DNA from: Sneathiella sp.
GTDB lineage: Bacteria; Pseudomonadota; Alphaproteobacteria; Sneathiellales; Sneathiellaceae
Assembly: GCF_002694385.1 (NCBI RefSeq)
Contig: NZ_NZMB01000017.1
Span: 1-64,000 of the forward strand
DNA length: 64,000 bases
Reading direction: 5' to 3'
Shown in pieces: positions 9,587-18,271 of this stretch. Position 1 is the first letter of the stretch; the number at the start of each line of letters is the position of its first letter. The translations under genes and the position numbers were made by a program. The notes under the pieces were generated by a model. The model was not told where the DNA came from, searched no databases, and saw only the letters and a list, made by a program, of their open reading frames with translations.

Positions 9587-10933
9587 ATGGCGTCAGCAGC
9601 AGAGCAAATGGCTTCCGGCCTGAGTTTCAGTGCGTTTTCCAAAGCGACGGAACTCAAGAAGCGTTTGTGGTTTACGCTCTTTGCCCTGATCGTTTACCGG
9701 ATCGGGACCTATATTCCCATCCCGGGGGTTGATCCGACAATCCTCGCCGATGTGTTCCAGCAGAATGCCGGGGGTATCCTCGGCATGTTTGACGTTTTCG
9801 CAGGCGGCGCACTTGGGCGGATGACTATTTTCGCCCTCAATATCATGCCCTATATCTCGGCCTCCATCATCATGCAGCTGATGACCTCGATTTCCCCGTC
9901 GATGGCGCAGCTCAAGAAGGAGGGCGAGGCGGGGCGCAAGAAGATCAACCAGTATACCCGGTATGGCACGGTTCTGCTGGCGGCGTTGCAGGGCTATGGC
10001 ATTGCTGCGGGGATCGAGGGGTTGACGCTCTCCAACGGGCAGTCGGCTGTGATTGATCCGGGGATGCAGTTCCGCATTATCACCGTGATCACGCTGGTGG
10101 CCGGGACAGTGTTCCTGATGTGGCTGGGAGAACAGATTACGGCACGCGGCGTTGGTAATGGTATTTCGCTGATCATCTTTTCCGGCATTGTCGCGGCATT
10201 GCCGGGCGCTTTGGTCGGAACGTTGGAGCTCGGCCGGACGGGCGCGCTGTCCACCTTTGTCATCCTGCTGCTGCTGGTTATGGCGGTGGCGGTGATTGCC
10301 TTCATCGTGTTCATGGAGCGGGCGCAGCGACGTATACTTGTGCAGTATCCGAAGCGACAGCGCGGCAACAAGACATTTGGCGGACAGAATTCGCATCTGC
10401 CGCTGAAGCTGAATACGGCCGGTGTTATTCCGCCGATTTTCGCTTCGTCGCTGCTGCTGATGCCGACGACGGTGGCGAGCTTTTCGTCGGGCACGGGGCC
10501 GGACTGGCTGAACAGCCTAACGGCCATGCTGGGGCATGGGCAGCCGATCTATCTGCTGCTGTATATTACGGGTATTGTGTTTTTCTGTTTCTTCTATACG
10601 GCCGTTGTCTTCAACCCGGATGACACGGCGGACAATCTGAAGAAGCATGGTGGCTTTGTGCCGGGTATTCGTCCGGGTAAGCGGACGTCCGAGTATCTGG
10701 ATTATGTCCTGACAAGATTGACGGTTATCGGTGCGGCCTATCTATCCCTGGTCTGTATCCTGCCGGAAATCCTGATTTCGCAATGGGCGGTGCCTTTCTA
10801 TTTCGGCGGAACCTCGCTTCTGATTGTGGTTTCCGTTACGATGGACACGGTGGCACAGGTTCAGAGCCATCTGGTCGCTCATCAGTATGAGGGGCTGATC
10901 AAGAAATCCAGACTTGGAGGACGGCGCAAATGA
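9587..10933 (+). CDS. secY: Protein translocase channel subunit SecY
   Basis: SecY (448 aa) forms the Sec translocon channel in the inner membrane with SecE and SecG. About ten hydrophobic segments are visible. The second contains [21 protein letters not shown], a family signature, and the cytosolic loop [20 protein letters not shown] before TM7 contains the conserved ribosome/SecA-contacting Arg residues. The C-terminus ends in basic residues. It is the last membrane gene of the spc block and overlaps adk by 4 nt. Confidence 0.98.
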   Translation: MASAAEQMASGLSFSAFSKATELKKRLWFTLFALIVYRIGTYIPIPGVDPTILADVFQQNAGGILGMFDVFAGGALGRMTIFALNIMPYISASIIMQLMTSISPSMAQLKKEGEAGRKKINQYTRYGTVLLAALQGYGIAAGIEGLTLSNGQSAVIDPGMQFRIITVITLVAGTVFLMWLGEQITARGVGNGISLIIFSGIVAALPGALVGTLELGRTGALSTFVILLLLVMAVAVIAFIVFMERAQRRILVQYPKRQRGNKTFGGQNSHLPLKLNTAGVIPPIFASSLLLMPTTVASFSSGTGPDWLNSLTAMLGHGQPIYLLLYITGIVFFCFFYTAVVFNPDDTADNLKKHGGFVPGIRPGKRTSEYLDYVLTRLTVIGAAYLSLVCILPEILISQWAVPFYFGGTSLLIVVSVTMDTVAQVQSHLVAHQYEGLIKKSRLGGRRK

Positions 10934-11580
10934 TTTTGATCCTACTTGGACCTCCCGGCGCGGGCAAGGGAACGCAGGCACAGCGCCTTCAGGACAAACA
11001 CGGCCTGATCCAGCTGTCCACGGGGGACATGCTGCGGGCAGCGGTTGCCGCCGGGACGGAAGTCGGCAAGCAGGCAAAAGCGGTCATGGAGCGCGGCGAG
11101 CTTGTATCGGATGATATCATGACCGGGATTATTTCTGATCGGCTGGATCAGCCGGACTGCAAATCGGGAGTGATTCTCGACGGGTTTCCGCGCACCGAAG
11201 CGCAGGCCGAGGCGCTTGATAAAATGCTGGCGGAAAAGGGCCTCAAGCTCGATGCCGTCATCGAGATGAAAACCGATGATAAAATCCTGGTGGAGCGGAT
11301 CACGGGGCGGTATACCTGTGCGAAATGCGGCGCCGGATATCATGATAACTTCCTGAAACCGAAGGTGGACGGGGTTTGCGATAAATGCGGCGGAACAGAG
11401 TTTACCCGCCGCAGTGACGATAATGCCGAGACGGTGAAATCCCGTCTTAACGCCTACCACGCACAGACGGCGCCCCTGCTGCCATATTATCGCAACAAGG
11501 GGATCCTGAAACAGGTTGACGGGATGGCGAAAATAGATCAGGTAACAGCCGAGATGGAAGCCATACTAAAGGCAATCTAA
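10930..11580 (+). CDS. adk: Adenylate kinase with zinc-type LID
   Basis: This enzyme interconverts ATP + AMP with 2 ADP. The P-loop [10 protein letters not shown] occupies residues 7-16, and the AMP-binding TGDMLR and LDGFPRT segments are present. The LID domain (about 122-160) carries four cysteines, C130/C133 and C150/C153, in a CXXC-X16-CXXC pattern typical of zinc-containing long adenylate kinases. E. coli Adk lacks these. At 216 aa the length is normal. It is coupled to secY by a 4-nt ATGA overlap, the usual location. Confidence 0.97.
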   Translation: MILILLGPPGAGKGTQAQRLQDKHGLIQLSTGDMLRAAVAAGTEVGKQAKAVMERGELVSDDIMTGIISDRLDQPDCKSGVILDGFPRTEAQAEALDKMLAEKGLKLDAVIEMKTDDKILVERITGRYTCAKCGAGYHDNFLKPKVDGVCDKCGGTEFTRRSDDNAETVKSRLNAYHAQTAPLLPYYRNKGILKQVDGMAKIDQVTAEMEAILKAI

Positions 11581-11583
11581 CTG

Positions 11584-11611
11584 TTGACTAGGTAAAACAA
11601 GATTATATAAT
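11584..11611 (+). promoter_or_regulatory. Near-consensus sigma-70 promoter for rpsM–rpsK–rpoA–rplQ
   Basis: TTGACT (11584-11589) and TATAAT (11606-11611) are separated by 16 bp, immediately after the adk stop. The expected transcription start is about 11618, leaving a leader of roughly 65 nt before rpsM. This would give the alpha operon genes their own transcript besides read-through from spc. Confidence 0.75.
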
Positions 11612-11641
11612 CGCGCGCTTCTCAAAGGCGCATGAGATAGC

Positions 11642-11658
11642 CGGGTCAGGACGACCCG
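11642..11658 (+). promoter_or_regulatory. Short hairpin in the rpsM leader
   Basis: A 6-bp perfect stem (CGGGTC at 11642-11647, GACCCG at 11653-11658) has a 5-nt loop and lies about 13 nt before the GGAGAG ribosome site of rpsM. In E. coli the alpha leader forms an S4-binding pseudoknot. This one is much smaller, and rpsD is not in the operon, so any regulatory role is speculative. Confidence 0.4.
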
Positions 11659-11682
11659 ATTTGGTTATGAGGAGAGACTAGG

Positions 11683-12051
11683 GTGGCTCGTATTGCAGGT
11701 GTAAATATCCCGACGAACAAGCGGGTATTGATTGCACTGACCTATATTCACGGTATTGGCCCGGCAAAAGCCAAGGAAATTTGCGAGGCTGTCGGCCTGG
11801 CGGCGGATGTGCGCGTCAATGCGCTCAGCGATGCTGAAATCGTCAAAATCCGCGAAACTATTGATGCCGACCATCTGGTTGAAGGCGATCTGCGCCGCCA
11901 GACCTCGATGAATATCAAGCGTTTGATGGATCTCGGCTGTTACCGTGGGTTGCGTCATCGTCGCGGGCTGCCGGTTCGCGGTCAGCGCACTCATACCAAT
12001 GCTCGTACCCGGAAAGGTCCGGCCAAACCCATCGCTGGAAAGAAGAAGTAA
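11683..12051 (+). CDS. rpsM: 30S ribosomal protein S13
   Basis: S13 (122 aa) lies in the 30S head and contacts P-site tRNA through its basic tail. The start is GTG 11683, preceded by AGGAGAGAC, giving [15 protein letters not shown]. The signature [21 protein letters not shown] and the tail [13 protein letters not shown] are complete. It is the first gene after the internal promoter and lies 1 nt from rpsK. Confidence 0.97.
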   Translation: MARIAGVNIPTNKRVLIALTYIHGIGPAKAKEICEAVGLAADVRVNALSDAEIVKIRETIDADHLVEGDLRRQTSMNIKRLMDLGCYRGLRHRRGLPVRGQRTHTNARTRKGPAKPIAGKKK

Positions 12052-12052
12052 T

Positions 12053-12442
12053 ATGGCTCGTGATAAGACCCGCGTTCGCCGCCGTGAGCGCAAGAATATT
12101 ATTTCAGGCGTCGCGCATGTCAGCGCGTCCTTTAATAATACCAAAATCATGATTACCGATGCACAGGGCAATGCCATCGCTTGGTCTTCTGCGGGATCGC
12201 AGGGCTTCAAGGGATCGCGTAAATCCACGCCTTTCGCGGCCCAGATTGCCGCCGAAGATGCGGGGCGCAAGGCAATGGAACATGGCATGAAGACGCTGGA
12301 AGTGGAAGTCAAGGGGCCGGGCTCGGGGCGCGAATCCGCGTTGCGGGCGCTGCAGTCCGTCGGCTTCAACATTACGTCCATCCGGGACGTATCGCCGATA
12401 CCGCATAATGGATGCCGTCCACCGAAACGCCGCCGCGTTTAA
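12053..12442 (+). CDS. rpsK: 30S ribosomal protein S11
   Basis: S11 (129 aa) is on the 30S platform near the Shine-Dalgarno helix. ATG 12053 gives [15 protein letters not shown]. The earlier in-frame ATG at 11945 lies inside rpsM and is rejected. Signatures are [20 protein letters not shown] and the end [17 protein letters not shown]-like stretch (here [17 protein letters not shown]). In E. coli rpsD follows; here it is absent and rpoA comes next after 95 nt. Confidence 0.97.
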   Translation: MARDKTRVRRRERKNIISGVAHVSASFNNTKIMITDAQGNAIAWSSAGSQGFKGSRKSTPFAAQIAAEDAGRKAMEHGMKTLEVEVKGPGSGRESALRALQSVGFNITSIRDVSPIPHNGCRPPKRRRV

Positions 12443-12458
12443 CGGGTTTGTCCATATA

Positions 12459-12485
12459 GATACGGGCGCTGCCTGTATCGTTTTT
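12459..12485 (+). terminator. Terminator-like hairpin between rpsK and rpoA
   Basis: A 9-bp stem (GATACGGGC at 12459-12467, GCCTGTATC at 12471-12479, one G-U pair) with a 3-nt loop is followed by GTTTTTG. The structure has the form of a short intrinsic terminator inside an operon, so it is likely an attenuating or processing site that sets the rpoA level relative to the ribosomal genes. Confidence 0.55.
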
Positions 12486-12496
12486 GTCAAGATGTC

Positions 12497-12517
12497 GCGG
12501 GTCCGTGGTGGGCCCGC
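12497..12517 (+). promoter_or_regulatory. GC-rich hairpin just upstream of rpoA
   Basis: GCGGGTCC (12497-12504) pairs with GGGCCCGC (12510-12517) through eight pairs with one G-U and a 5-nt loop. It ends 9 nt before the GAGGT ribosome site of rpoA. It could limit translation initiation or serve as an RNase III or stability element; no family was recognised. Confidence 0.4.
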
Positions 12518-12537
12518 TCAACTATGAGGTCATTACC

Positions 12538-13551
12538 GTGATTCAGCAAAACTGGAAAGATCTGATCCAGGCGAACCTCTCTGTGGAGCCGGGGGATCAG
12601 AGCAATCGGGAAGCCACGATTATTGCGGAGCCTTTGGAACGGGGCTTCGGGCTGACGCTCGGCAATGCGCTGCGGCGTGTTCTGCTGTCCAGCCTGCAAG
12701 GCGCGGCCATCACCTCCATCCAGATCGACAATGTTTTGCATGAATTCTCCTCGATCTCCGGGGTGCGCGAAGACGTGACCGATATTGTCCTGAATCTGAA
12801 GACGCTGGCGATTCGCGCTCATTCCGATGGCCCGAAGCGCATGGTTCTGAAGGCGACCGGTCCCTGCGAAGTGACGGCCAGCATGATTGAAACCGGCGCG
12901 GATCTGGAAATCATGGATCCCGATCAAGTTCTGATGACCTTGGATGACGGCGCGACGATCTCCATGGAGATGAATGTCAATACGGGCAAGGGCTATGTCC
13001 CCGGCGTCATCAACCATGCGGAAGATGCGCCGATCGGCCTCATTCCCATGGATGCGCTGTACAGCCCGGTCCGCAAGGTTTCCTACAAGGTCGAAGCGGC
13101 CCGCGAAGGCCAGGTTCTCGACTATGACAAGCTGACGCTGAAGGTTGAAACCAACGGAACGGTCAGCCCCGAAGATGCGGTTGCCTTTGCGGCGCGCATT
13201 CTGCAGGAACAGTTCCAGCTGTTCGTCAACTTTGATGAGCCTGAAGAGGTGGTCATCAAGGAAGAAAGCGAAGAGCCGGAATTCAATCGCAACCTGCTGC
13301 GCAAGGTGGATGAGCTGGAACTGTCTGTCCGCTCGGCGAACTGCCTGAAGAATGACAATATTGTCTATATCGGTGATCTGATCCAGAAGACCGAGGCGGA
13401 AATGTTGCGGACACCGAACTTCGGCCGCAAGAGCCTGAACGAGATCAAGGAAGTTCTGGCGCAGATGGGCCTGCATCTTGGCATGGAGGTGCCGAACTGG
13501 CCGCCGGAAAACATTGAAGATATGGCCAAACGGCTGGAAGAACCCTTTTAA
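12538..13551 (+). CDS. rpoA: DNA-directed RNA polymerase alpha subunit
   Basis: The alpha subunit (337 aa) dimerises to start core polymerase assembly, and its C-terminal domain contacts UP elements and activators. I start at GTG 12538 after GAGGT (12526-12530). This gives [20 protein letters not shown], the alphaproteobacterial N-terminus; a longer in-frame extension to 12484 has no support. The N-terminal domain with [20 protein letters not shown] spans about 1-230, and the C-terminal domain with [19 protein letters not shown] spans about 250-330. Both are intact. Confidence 0.98.
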   Translation: MIQQNWKDLIQANLSVEPGDQSNREATIIAEPLERGFGLTLGNALRRVLLSSLQGAAITSIQIDNVLHEFSSISGVREDVTDIVLNLKTLAIRAHSDGPKRMVLKATGPCEVTASMIETGADLEIMDPDQVLMTLDDGATISMEMNVNTGKGYVPGVINHAEDAPIGLIPMDALYSPVRKVSYKVEAAREGQVLDYDKLTLKVETNGTVSPEDAVAFAARILQEQFQLFVNFDEPEEVVIKEESEEPEFNRNLLRKVDELELSVRSANCLKNDNIVYIGDLIQKTEAEMLRTPNFGRKSLNEIKEVLAQMGLHLGMEVPNWPPENIEDMAKRLEEPF

Positions 13552-13581
13552 GACAGCACCAATCGCTGTGGAGTAAGAAAA

Positions 13582-14016
13582 ATGCGGCATCGTAAATCCG
13601 GGCGTAAGCTCAACAGATCCTCTGCTCATCGCAAGTCGATGTTCGCCAATATGGCGGCATCGCTGATCAAGCATGAGCAAATTCAGACCACCCTGCCGAA
13701 GGCAAAGGAACTGCGGCCTATCGTTGAAAAGCTGATTACGCTTGGCAAACGGGGCGATCTGCATGCCCGGCGCCAGGCATTGTCGGAGCTGCATGAGAAG
13801 TCGGCAGTCGACAAGCTCTTCTCGACCCTGAGCGAACGTTATGCGGATCGCAATGGCGGCTATACCCGCGTCCTGAAGGCGGGGTTCCGCACCGGTGATG
13901 CGGCTGCAATGGGCGTGATTGAACTGATTGATCGTGATGTGACGGCAAAGGGTCAGGATTCCGGTCCGGACCAGAATGCGGATGCAGATGAGCTGGAGGC
14001 GGAAGCCGTCGCCTGA
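13582..14016 (+). CDS. rplQ: 50S ribosomal protein L17
   Basis: L17 (144 aa) is located near the tunnel exit. It has the family N-terminus [20 protein letters not shown] and [20 protein letters not shown], followed by an acidic tail (about the last 20 residues) frequent in alphaproteobacteria. It is the last gene of the superoperon: a strong terminator begins 26 nt after the stop. Confidence 0.97.
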   Translation: MRHRKSGRKLNRSSAHRKSMFANMAASLIKHEQIQTTLPKAKELRPIVEKLITLGKRGDLHARRQALSELHEKSAVDKLFSTLSERYADRNGGYTRVLKAGFRTGDAAAMGVIELIDRDVTAKGQDSGPDQNADADELEAEAVA

Positions 14017-14041
14017 TTGGGCCGCTTCTTCAAAGAATCAA

Positions 14042-14070
14042 AGGCAGCCCGGCGGGCTGCCTTTTTTTTA
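14042..14070 (+). terminator. Strong rho-independent terminator of the ribosomal superoperon
   Basis: The stem AAGGCAGCCC / GGGCTGCCTT (14041-14063, loop of about 3 nt) runs straight into an eight-T tract. Its GC core resembles the hairpin after tuf at 200-219. It closes transcription after rplQ and isolates degP. Confidence 0.93.
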
Positions 14071-14101
14071 TCGCAAAACCTTCCATTCCCCCGCCTGTTG
14101 C

Positions 14102-14131
14102 TTGAAAATCAGGCGAATGTGAGCATTTAAT
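14102..14131 (+). promoter_or_regulatory. Putative sigma-70 promoter of degP operon
   Basis: TTGAAA (14102-14107) and TTTAAT (14126-14131) are 18 bp apart, 37 bp ahead of the degP ATG and just after the superoperon terminator. No RpoE-like GGAACTT box was seen by eye. The match is moderate. Confidence 0.4.
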
Positions 14132-14167
14132 AAAAGGTAATGGAGTAACCCCGAACCGGTATGTAAA

Positions 14168-15583
14168 ATGACAGTAAATCCCCGTAAGTTTGCGCCCTCT
14201 CTTCTGATCGGCCTGCTGATGATGACCGGAGCACCAGCAATGGCGACGGAAGCCGTGCCGCAAAGCCAGACGCAGATCATGCTGTCCTTTGCGCCGCTGG
14301 TTAAAAAGGCCGTTCCGGCGGTGGTCAATATTTTCACGAGGACACGCATTACCCAGACACGGCCGAGCCTGTTTGATGATCCTTTTTTCCAGCGGTTCTT
14401 TGGCGGCAATTTCGGGCCGCCCAGAGAGCGGCAGAAAATCCAGAATTCCCTCGGCTCCGGCGTGATTGTGGATGGAGAGGGGGTCATCGTCACCAACTTT
14501 CATGTGGTGGGCGGTGCCGATGAAATTACGGTGGCCCTTTCCGACCGACGGGAGTTTGATGCGCGGGTGCTGATCGCTGATGAGCGGACGGACCTTGCCA
14601 TACTCAAGATTGATGTGGAAGGGGAGAGCCTGCCTTTTCTGGAATTTGCCGATTCCGACAAGCTGGAGATTGGCGATCTTGTGATTGCCATCGGCAATCC
14701 CTTCGGCGTTGGCCAGACGGTGACGAGTGGCATTATCTCCGCTCTTGATCGCAGCGCCGGGCTCAATAATGACATTCAATCCTTTATCCAGACGGACGCG
14801 GCCATTAATCCCGGCAATTCCGGCGGCGCGCTGCTGACCATGGACGGCAGGATTGCCGGGATCAATTCAGCGATTTTCAGCAAGAGCGGTGGCTCTCTCG
14901 GCATTGGGTTTGCCATCCCGGCCAATATGGTGAAGGCGGTTCTGACCAATGGCCTCGCGACTGGCAAGGTCGTTCGGCCCTGGCTCGGCGCTATTGGTCA
15001 GGAAATCACCGGTGATGTGGCGGATGGTCTCGGTCTCGACAAGCCGGGCGGTGTGCTGGTCAACCGCGTGCATCCGGACAGTGCCGCCTATCAGGCCGGG
15101 CTGAAGGTTGGGGATGTGATTGTTTCCATTGACGGTCGGGAGGTTCTGGCACCTGAAGCGCTGACTTTCCGCGTTGCTTCCAGTGTTGTTGGCGAGACAA
15201 CGCATCTTGGCGTCTATCGCAATGGCGAGCGGATTGACCTGGAGATGAACCTCATGCCGGCGTCGGAAAATCCGCCACGCGCGCTTGAGATGCTGACGGG
15301 CCGTCATCCGCTTTCCGGGGCGATGCTGGGTAATTTGTCGCCGGCCTATGCGCTGGAACTTAATTTTTCCGCCTTTTCTGAAGGGGTTGTCGTGGCCGAG
15401 GTGGAAAAGGGCAGTGTGGCGGAACGCTATGGCCTGCGTCCGCGCGATGTTCTGTTGCAGGTCAATGGCAAGAAAGTGAACAGCGTGACGGAGGCGAAGT
15501 CTCTGCTGGAAAATGCGGGGGGAAGCTGGCATATCAGCATCCGGCGCAATGGCCGGACGCTGGCCTTCAAGGTTAATACGTGA
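14168..15583 (+). CDS. degP: Do-family periplasmic serine protease/chaperone
   Basis: A 471-aa DegP/DegQ/MucD-type protein that degrades or refolds damaged proteins in the periplasm. A signal peptide is visible at residues 1-26 (SLLIGLLMMTGAPAMA, with an AMA-type cleavage site). The trypsin-like domain holds the catalytic triad H112 (TNFHVVGGAD), D142 (RTDLAILKID) and S218 (NPGNSGGALL). Two PDZ domains follow, at about 270-365 and 385-465. Which Do paralogue this is cannot be decided. It starts its own transcription unit and overlaps rarA by 4 nt. Confidence 0.95.
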   Translation: MTVNPRKFAPSLLIGLLMMTGAPAMATEAVPQSQTQIMLSFAPLVKKAVPAVVNIFTRTRITQTRPSLFDDPFFQRFFGGNFGPPRERQKIQNSLGSGVIVDGEGVIVTNFHVVGGADEITVALSDRREFDARVLIADERTDLAILKIDVEGESLPFLEFADSDKLEIGDLVIAIGNPFGVGQTVTSGIISALDRSAGLNNDIQSFIQTDAAINPGNSGGALLTMDGRIAGINSAIFSKSGGSLGIGFAIPANMVKAVLTNGLATGKVVRPWLGAIGQEITGDVADGLGLDKPGGVLVNRVHPDSAAYQAGLKVGDVIVSIDGREVLAPEALTFRVASSVVGETTHLGVYRNGERIDLEMNLMPASENPPRALEMLTGRHPLSGAMLGNLSPAYALELNFSAFSEGVVVAEVEKGSVAERYGLRPRDVLLQVNGKKVNSVTEAKSLLENAGGSWHISIRRNGRTLAFKVNT

Positions 15584-16896
15584 GCACATTGTTCGAAGCC
15601 ACAGGCGGCGATATGGATAAAGGGCGGCCGCTCGCTGATCGCCTGAGACCAGCGCGGCTCGATGACGTTGTGGGGCAGGATCACCTGCTGAAAAAGGATG
15701 CGCCGCTGCGCCGCATGCTGGACGGGGGCTGGCTTGCCTCGATCATCTTTTGGGGGCCGCCGGGCTCGGGCAAGACGACGATTGCGCGGTTGCTTGCCAA
15801 AGAAGTGGATATGCATTTCGAGCAGATTTCCGCCGTTTTTTCTGGTGTGGCCGATTTGCGCAAGGCATTTGAGGCCGCGCGCTTGCGTCGTCAGGACGGG
15901 AAAAAGACGCTGCTGTTCGTGGATGAAATCCACCGTTTCAATCGCTCGCAACAGGATGGGTTCCTGCCCTATGTCGAGGATGGCACGATTACCCTTGTCG
16001 GGGCGACGACGGAGAATCCGTCCTTCGAGCTGAATGGCGCGCTCCTTTCCCGCTGTCAGGTGTTGGTGCTCAATCGTCATGATGAGGCGTCCCTGTGCAC
16101 CCTGATGACCCGGGCAGAGGAGTTGGAAGGACGACCTATTCCCCTTGATGAGGAGGCGAAGGCGGCACTCGTCCATCTTGCTGACGGGGATGGCCGGTTT
16201 TTCCTGAATATGGTCGAGGCGGTTTTTCATTCAGGCGAAGAAATCCTCGGCCCCGATGCCCTTGCGCAAGTGGTCGCCAAGCGCGCCCCCGCCTATGACA
16301 AGGATGGCGAAGGGCATTATAATCTAATCAGCGCGCTGCATAAATCGCTGCGCGGCTCGGATGTCGATGCGGCGCTTTACTGGTTTTCCCGCATGCTGGA
16401 TGGGGGCGAGGAGCCGCTTTACATCGCCCGCCGTCTGGTGCGCTTCGCGGTGGAGGACATTGGCATGGCAGATCCAAATGCGCTTGTCCAGGCCAATGCC
16501 GCGAAGGAGGCGTATGACTTTCTTGGCTCGCCGGAAGGGGAGCTTGCCATTGCGCAGTCCGTCATCTATCTGGCGACGGCCCCGAAATCCAACGCCGCCT
16601 ATCGCGCGTTTGGCAAGGCGAAGGCCGCCGCAAAGAAGCATGGCTCCCACATGCCGCCCAAACATATCCTGAACGCGCCGACGCGCATGATGAAGGATAT
16701 GGGATATGGGGCGGGATATGACTATGATCATGATGCGGAAGACGGCTTTTCCGGGCAGAATTATTTTCCCGATGAAATGCGGCGCGAGCAGTATTATGCT
16801 CCCGTGGAACGCGGATTTGAACGGGACATCCAGAAACGCCTTGAATACTGGGCGCGATTGCGGGCCCAGAGACAGGCCGGGAAGACGGAAAAATGA
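15580..16896 (+). CDS. rarA: Replication-associated recombination protein A (AAA+ ATPase)
   Basis: RarA/MgsA (438 aa from GTG 15580) is a clamp-loader-like AAA+ ATPase that acts at stalled replication forks. Walker A is GPPGSGKTT (59-67), Walker B LLFVDEIHRF (about 110-120), followed by the sensor region LVGATTENPSFELN and the C-terminal MgsA domain (PKSNAAYRAFGKAK). The GTG overlaps the degP stop by 4 nt. ATG 15613 (MDKGRPLADRLRP) is an alternative start 11 codons in and matches RarA homologue N-termini about as well, so the start is uncertain. Confidence 0.95.
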   Translation: MSTLFEATGGDMDKGRPLADRLRPARLDDVVGQDHLLKKDAPLRRMLDGGWLASIIFWGPPGSGKTTIARLLAKEVDMHFEQISAVFSGVADLRKAFEAARLRRQDGKKTLLFVDEIHRFNRSQQDGFLPYVEDGTITLVGATTENPSFELNGALLSRCQVLVLNRHDEASLCTLMTRAEELEGRPIPLDEEAKAALVHLADGDGRFFLNMVEAVFHSGEEILGPDALAQVVAKRAPAYDKDGEGHYNLISALHKSLRGSDVDAALYWFSRMLDGGEEPLYIARRLVRFAVEDIGMADPNALVQANAAKEAYDFLGSPEGELAIAQSVIYLATAPKSNAAYRAFGKAKAAAKKHGSHMPPKHILNAPTRMMKDMGYGAGYDYDHDAEDGFSGQNYFPDEMRREQYYAPVERGFERDIQKRLEYWARLRAQRQAGKTEK

Positions 16897-17273
16897 ATAT
16901 GTATCTATCGGTAGCGGTTGGCGGTGCGCTTGGCGCCTGCGCGCGGTATGGCGTCGGGCACATCGTGATGCGTTATTTCGGGCCGGGGTATCCCTATGGC
17001 ACACTGTTCGTCAATATTGTCGGGTCCTTTCTGATGGGCGTGTTGATCGAAATGATCGCCCTTCGCTGGTCCGTTTCGCCGGAACTGCGGGCGCTTTTGG
17101 TGACTGGATTGCTCGGCGGGTTCACGACCTTTTCTGCTTTCTCCCTTGATGTCGCGCTGATGGTGGAGAAAGGCGAGATGCTGGCGGCGGCCCTTTATGT
17201 GCTGCTGAGTGTCGTGTTGTCCATCGCGGGGTTGTTCGCCGGGCTTCATCTGATGCGCATGGTGGTGGCATGA
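16893..17273 (+). CDS. crcB: Fluoride ion channel CrcB
   Basis: CrcB/Fluc (126 aa) is a dual-topology dimeric channel exporting cytoplasmic fluoride. Four hydrophobic segments are visible, with the family motifs GGALGACARYGVG, YPYGTLFVNIVGSFLMG and GLLGGFTTFSAFSLD. The last contains the Phe/Thr residues of the pore. It overlaps rarA by ATGA and rluC by ATGA. No fluoride riboswitch is expected, because the gene is internal to an operon and no leader exists. Confidence 0.95.
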   Translation: MNMYLSVAVGGALGACARYGVGHIVMRYFGPGYPYGTLFVNIVGSFLMGVLIEMIALRWSVSPELRALLVTGLLGGFTTFSAFSLDVALMVEKGEMLAAALYVLLSVVLSIAGLFAGLHLMRMVVA

Positions 17274-18271
17274 GCCGGGTGCAGCATCTTGTGGTGACGG
17301 AGGGGGAAGCCGATCAGCGGCTGGACCGCTGGTTTCGGGCGCATTTTCCGGGTGTCTCTCACGGGCAACTGGAGAAGCTGCTGCGCAAGGGCGATATCCG
17401 GGTGGACAAGAAACGGTCAAAAGCGGGTGACCGGCTGGAAGCCGGGCAAACGGTTCGGGTGCCGCCGCTGCCCGATGATATATATAAGCCTGCCCCTGCG
17501 GGCGCAGGGGGGCGGGAAAAGACGGTGGCGCGCCTCACCGAGGCGGATATTGCAGAGATTCGCGGCATGATCCTGCATATGGATGATGAGGTTATCATTC
17601 TCAACAAGCCCGCGGGTTTGCCGACACAGGGCGGCAGTGGGCAGCCGCGTCATATCGACGGGCTGCTGGAAGGTGTGCGCTTTGACTATCCGGAAAAGCC
17701 GCGGCTGGTGCACCGGCTGGACAAGGATACGTCCGGCGTGCTGGTGATCGGGCGGACGCGGCAGGCGGCGAAACATCTGGCGGAGGCGTTCAAGAAGCGG
17801 ACAACGCGCAAGATATACTGGGCGCTGCTCGCCGGGGTGCCGAAACCGCGAGAGGGGACGATCAGCTATAATCTGACGAAGATTGTTACCGCCAATGGCG
17901 AAAAAGTAGTCGTGGACCGCGAGGGGCAAAAGGCCATTACGGATTTTTCCGTCATTGAAATGGCGGCGCAGAAGGCCTGCTGGGTCGCGTTCAAACCGCT
18001 GACCGGGCGTACACATCAGCTTCGCGTTCATGCGGCGGCACTTGGCACACCCATCGTCGGCGACGGAAAATACGGCGGAACGGAGGCGTTTCTGGACGGG
18101 GTGATCAGCAAGAAGATGCATCTTCATGCGCGGGAAATTACTATTACGCACCCATCTGGCAGGGAAATTACCGTGACCGCGCCGCTGGACCGGCATATGG
18201 CGGAAAGCTGGAAACTGCTCGGTTTTCATGAAAATGACTATGAAGACCCCTTCGCAGAGGTCGGTTTTTAA
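17270..18271 (+). CDS. rluC: RluC/RluA-family 23S rRNA pseudouridine synthase
   Basis: A 333-aa RNA pseudouridine synthase. An S4 RNA-binding domain occupies about residues 12-70 (EADQRLDRWFRAHFPGVSHG), then the catalytic domain has the RluA motif HRLDKDTSGVLVIG with the nucleophile D151. This arrangement fits RluC (U955/2504/2580 in E. coli), but target specificity cannot be read from sequence alone. It is the last gene of the degP–rarA–crcB–rluC overlap chain. Confidence 0.92.
   Translation: MSRVQHLVVTEGEADQRLDRWFRAHFPGVSHGQLEKLLRKGDIRVDKKRSKAGDRLEAGQTVRVPPLPDDIYKPAPAGAGGREKTVARLTEADIAEIRGMILHMDDEVIILNKPAGLPTQGGSGQPRHIDGLLEGVRFDYPEKPRLVHRLDKDTSGVLVIGRTRQAAKHLAEAFKKRTTRKIYWALLAGVPKPREGTISYNLTKIVTANGEKVVVDREGQKAITDFSVIEMAAQKACWVAFKPLTGRTHQLRVHAAALGTPIVGDGKYGGTEAFLDGVISKKMHLHAREITITHPSGREITVTAPLDRHMAESWKLLGFHENDYEDPFAEVGF

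Noticed and set aside
12487-13794. 435-codon minus-strand frame opposite rpoA and rplQ
   Set aside because: Antisense shadow caused by codon bias of rpoA; no recognisable domain.
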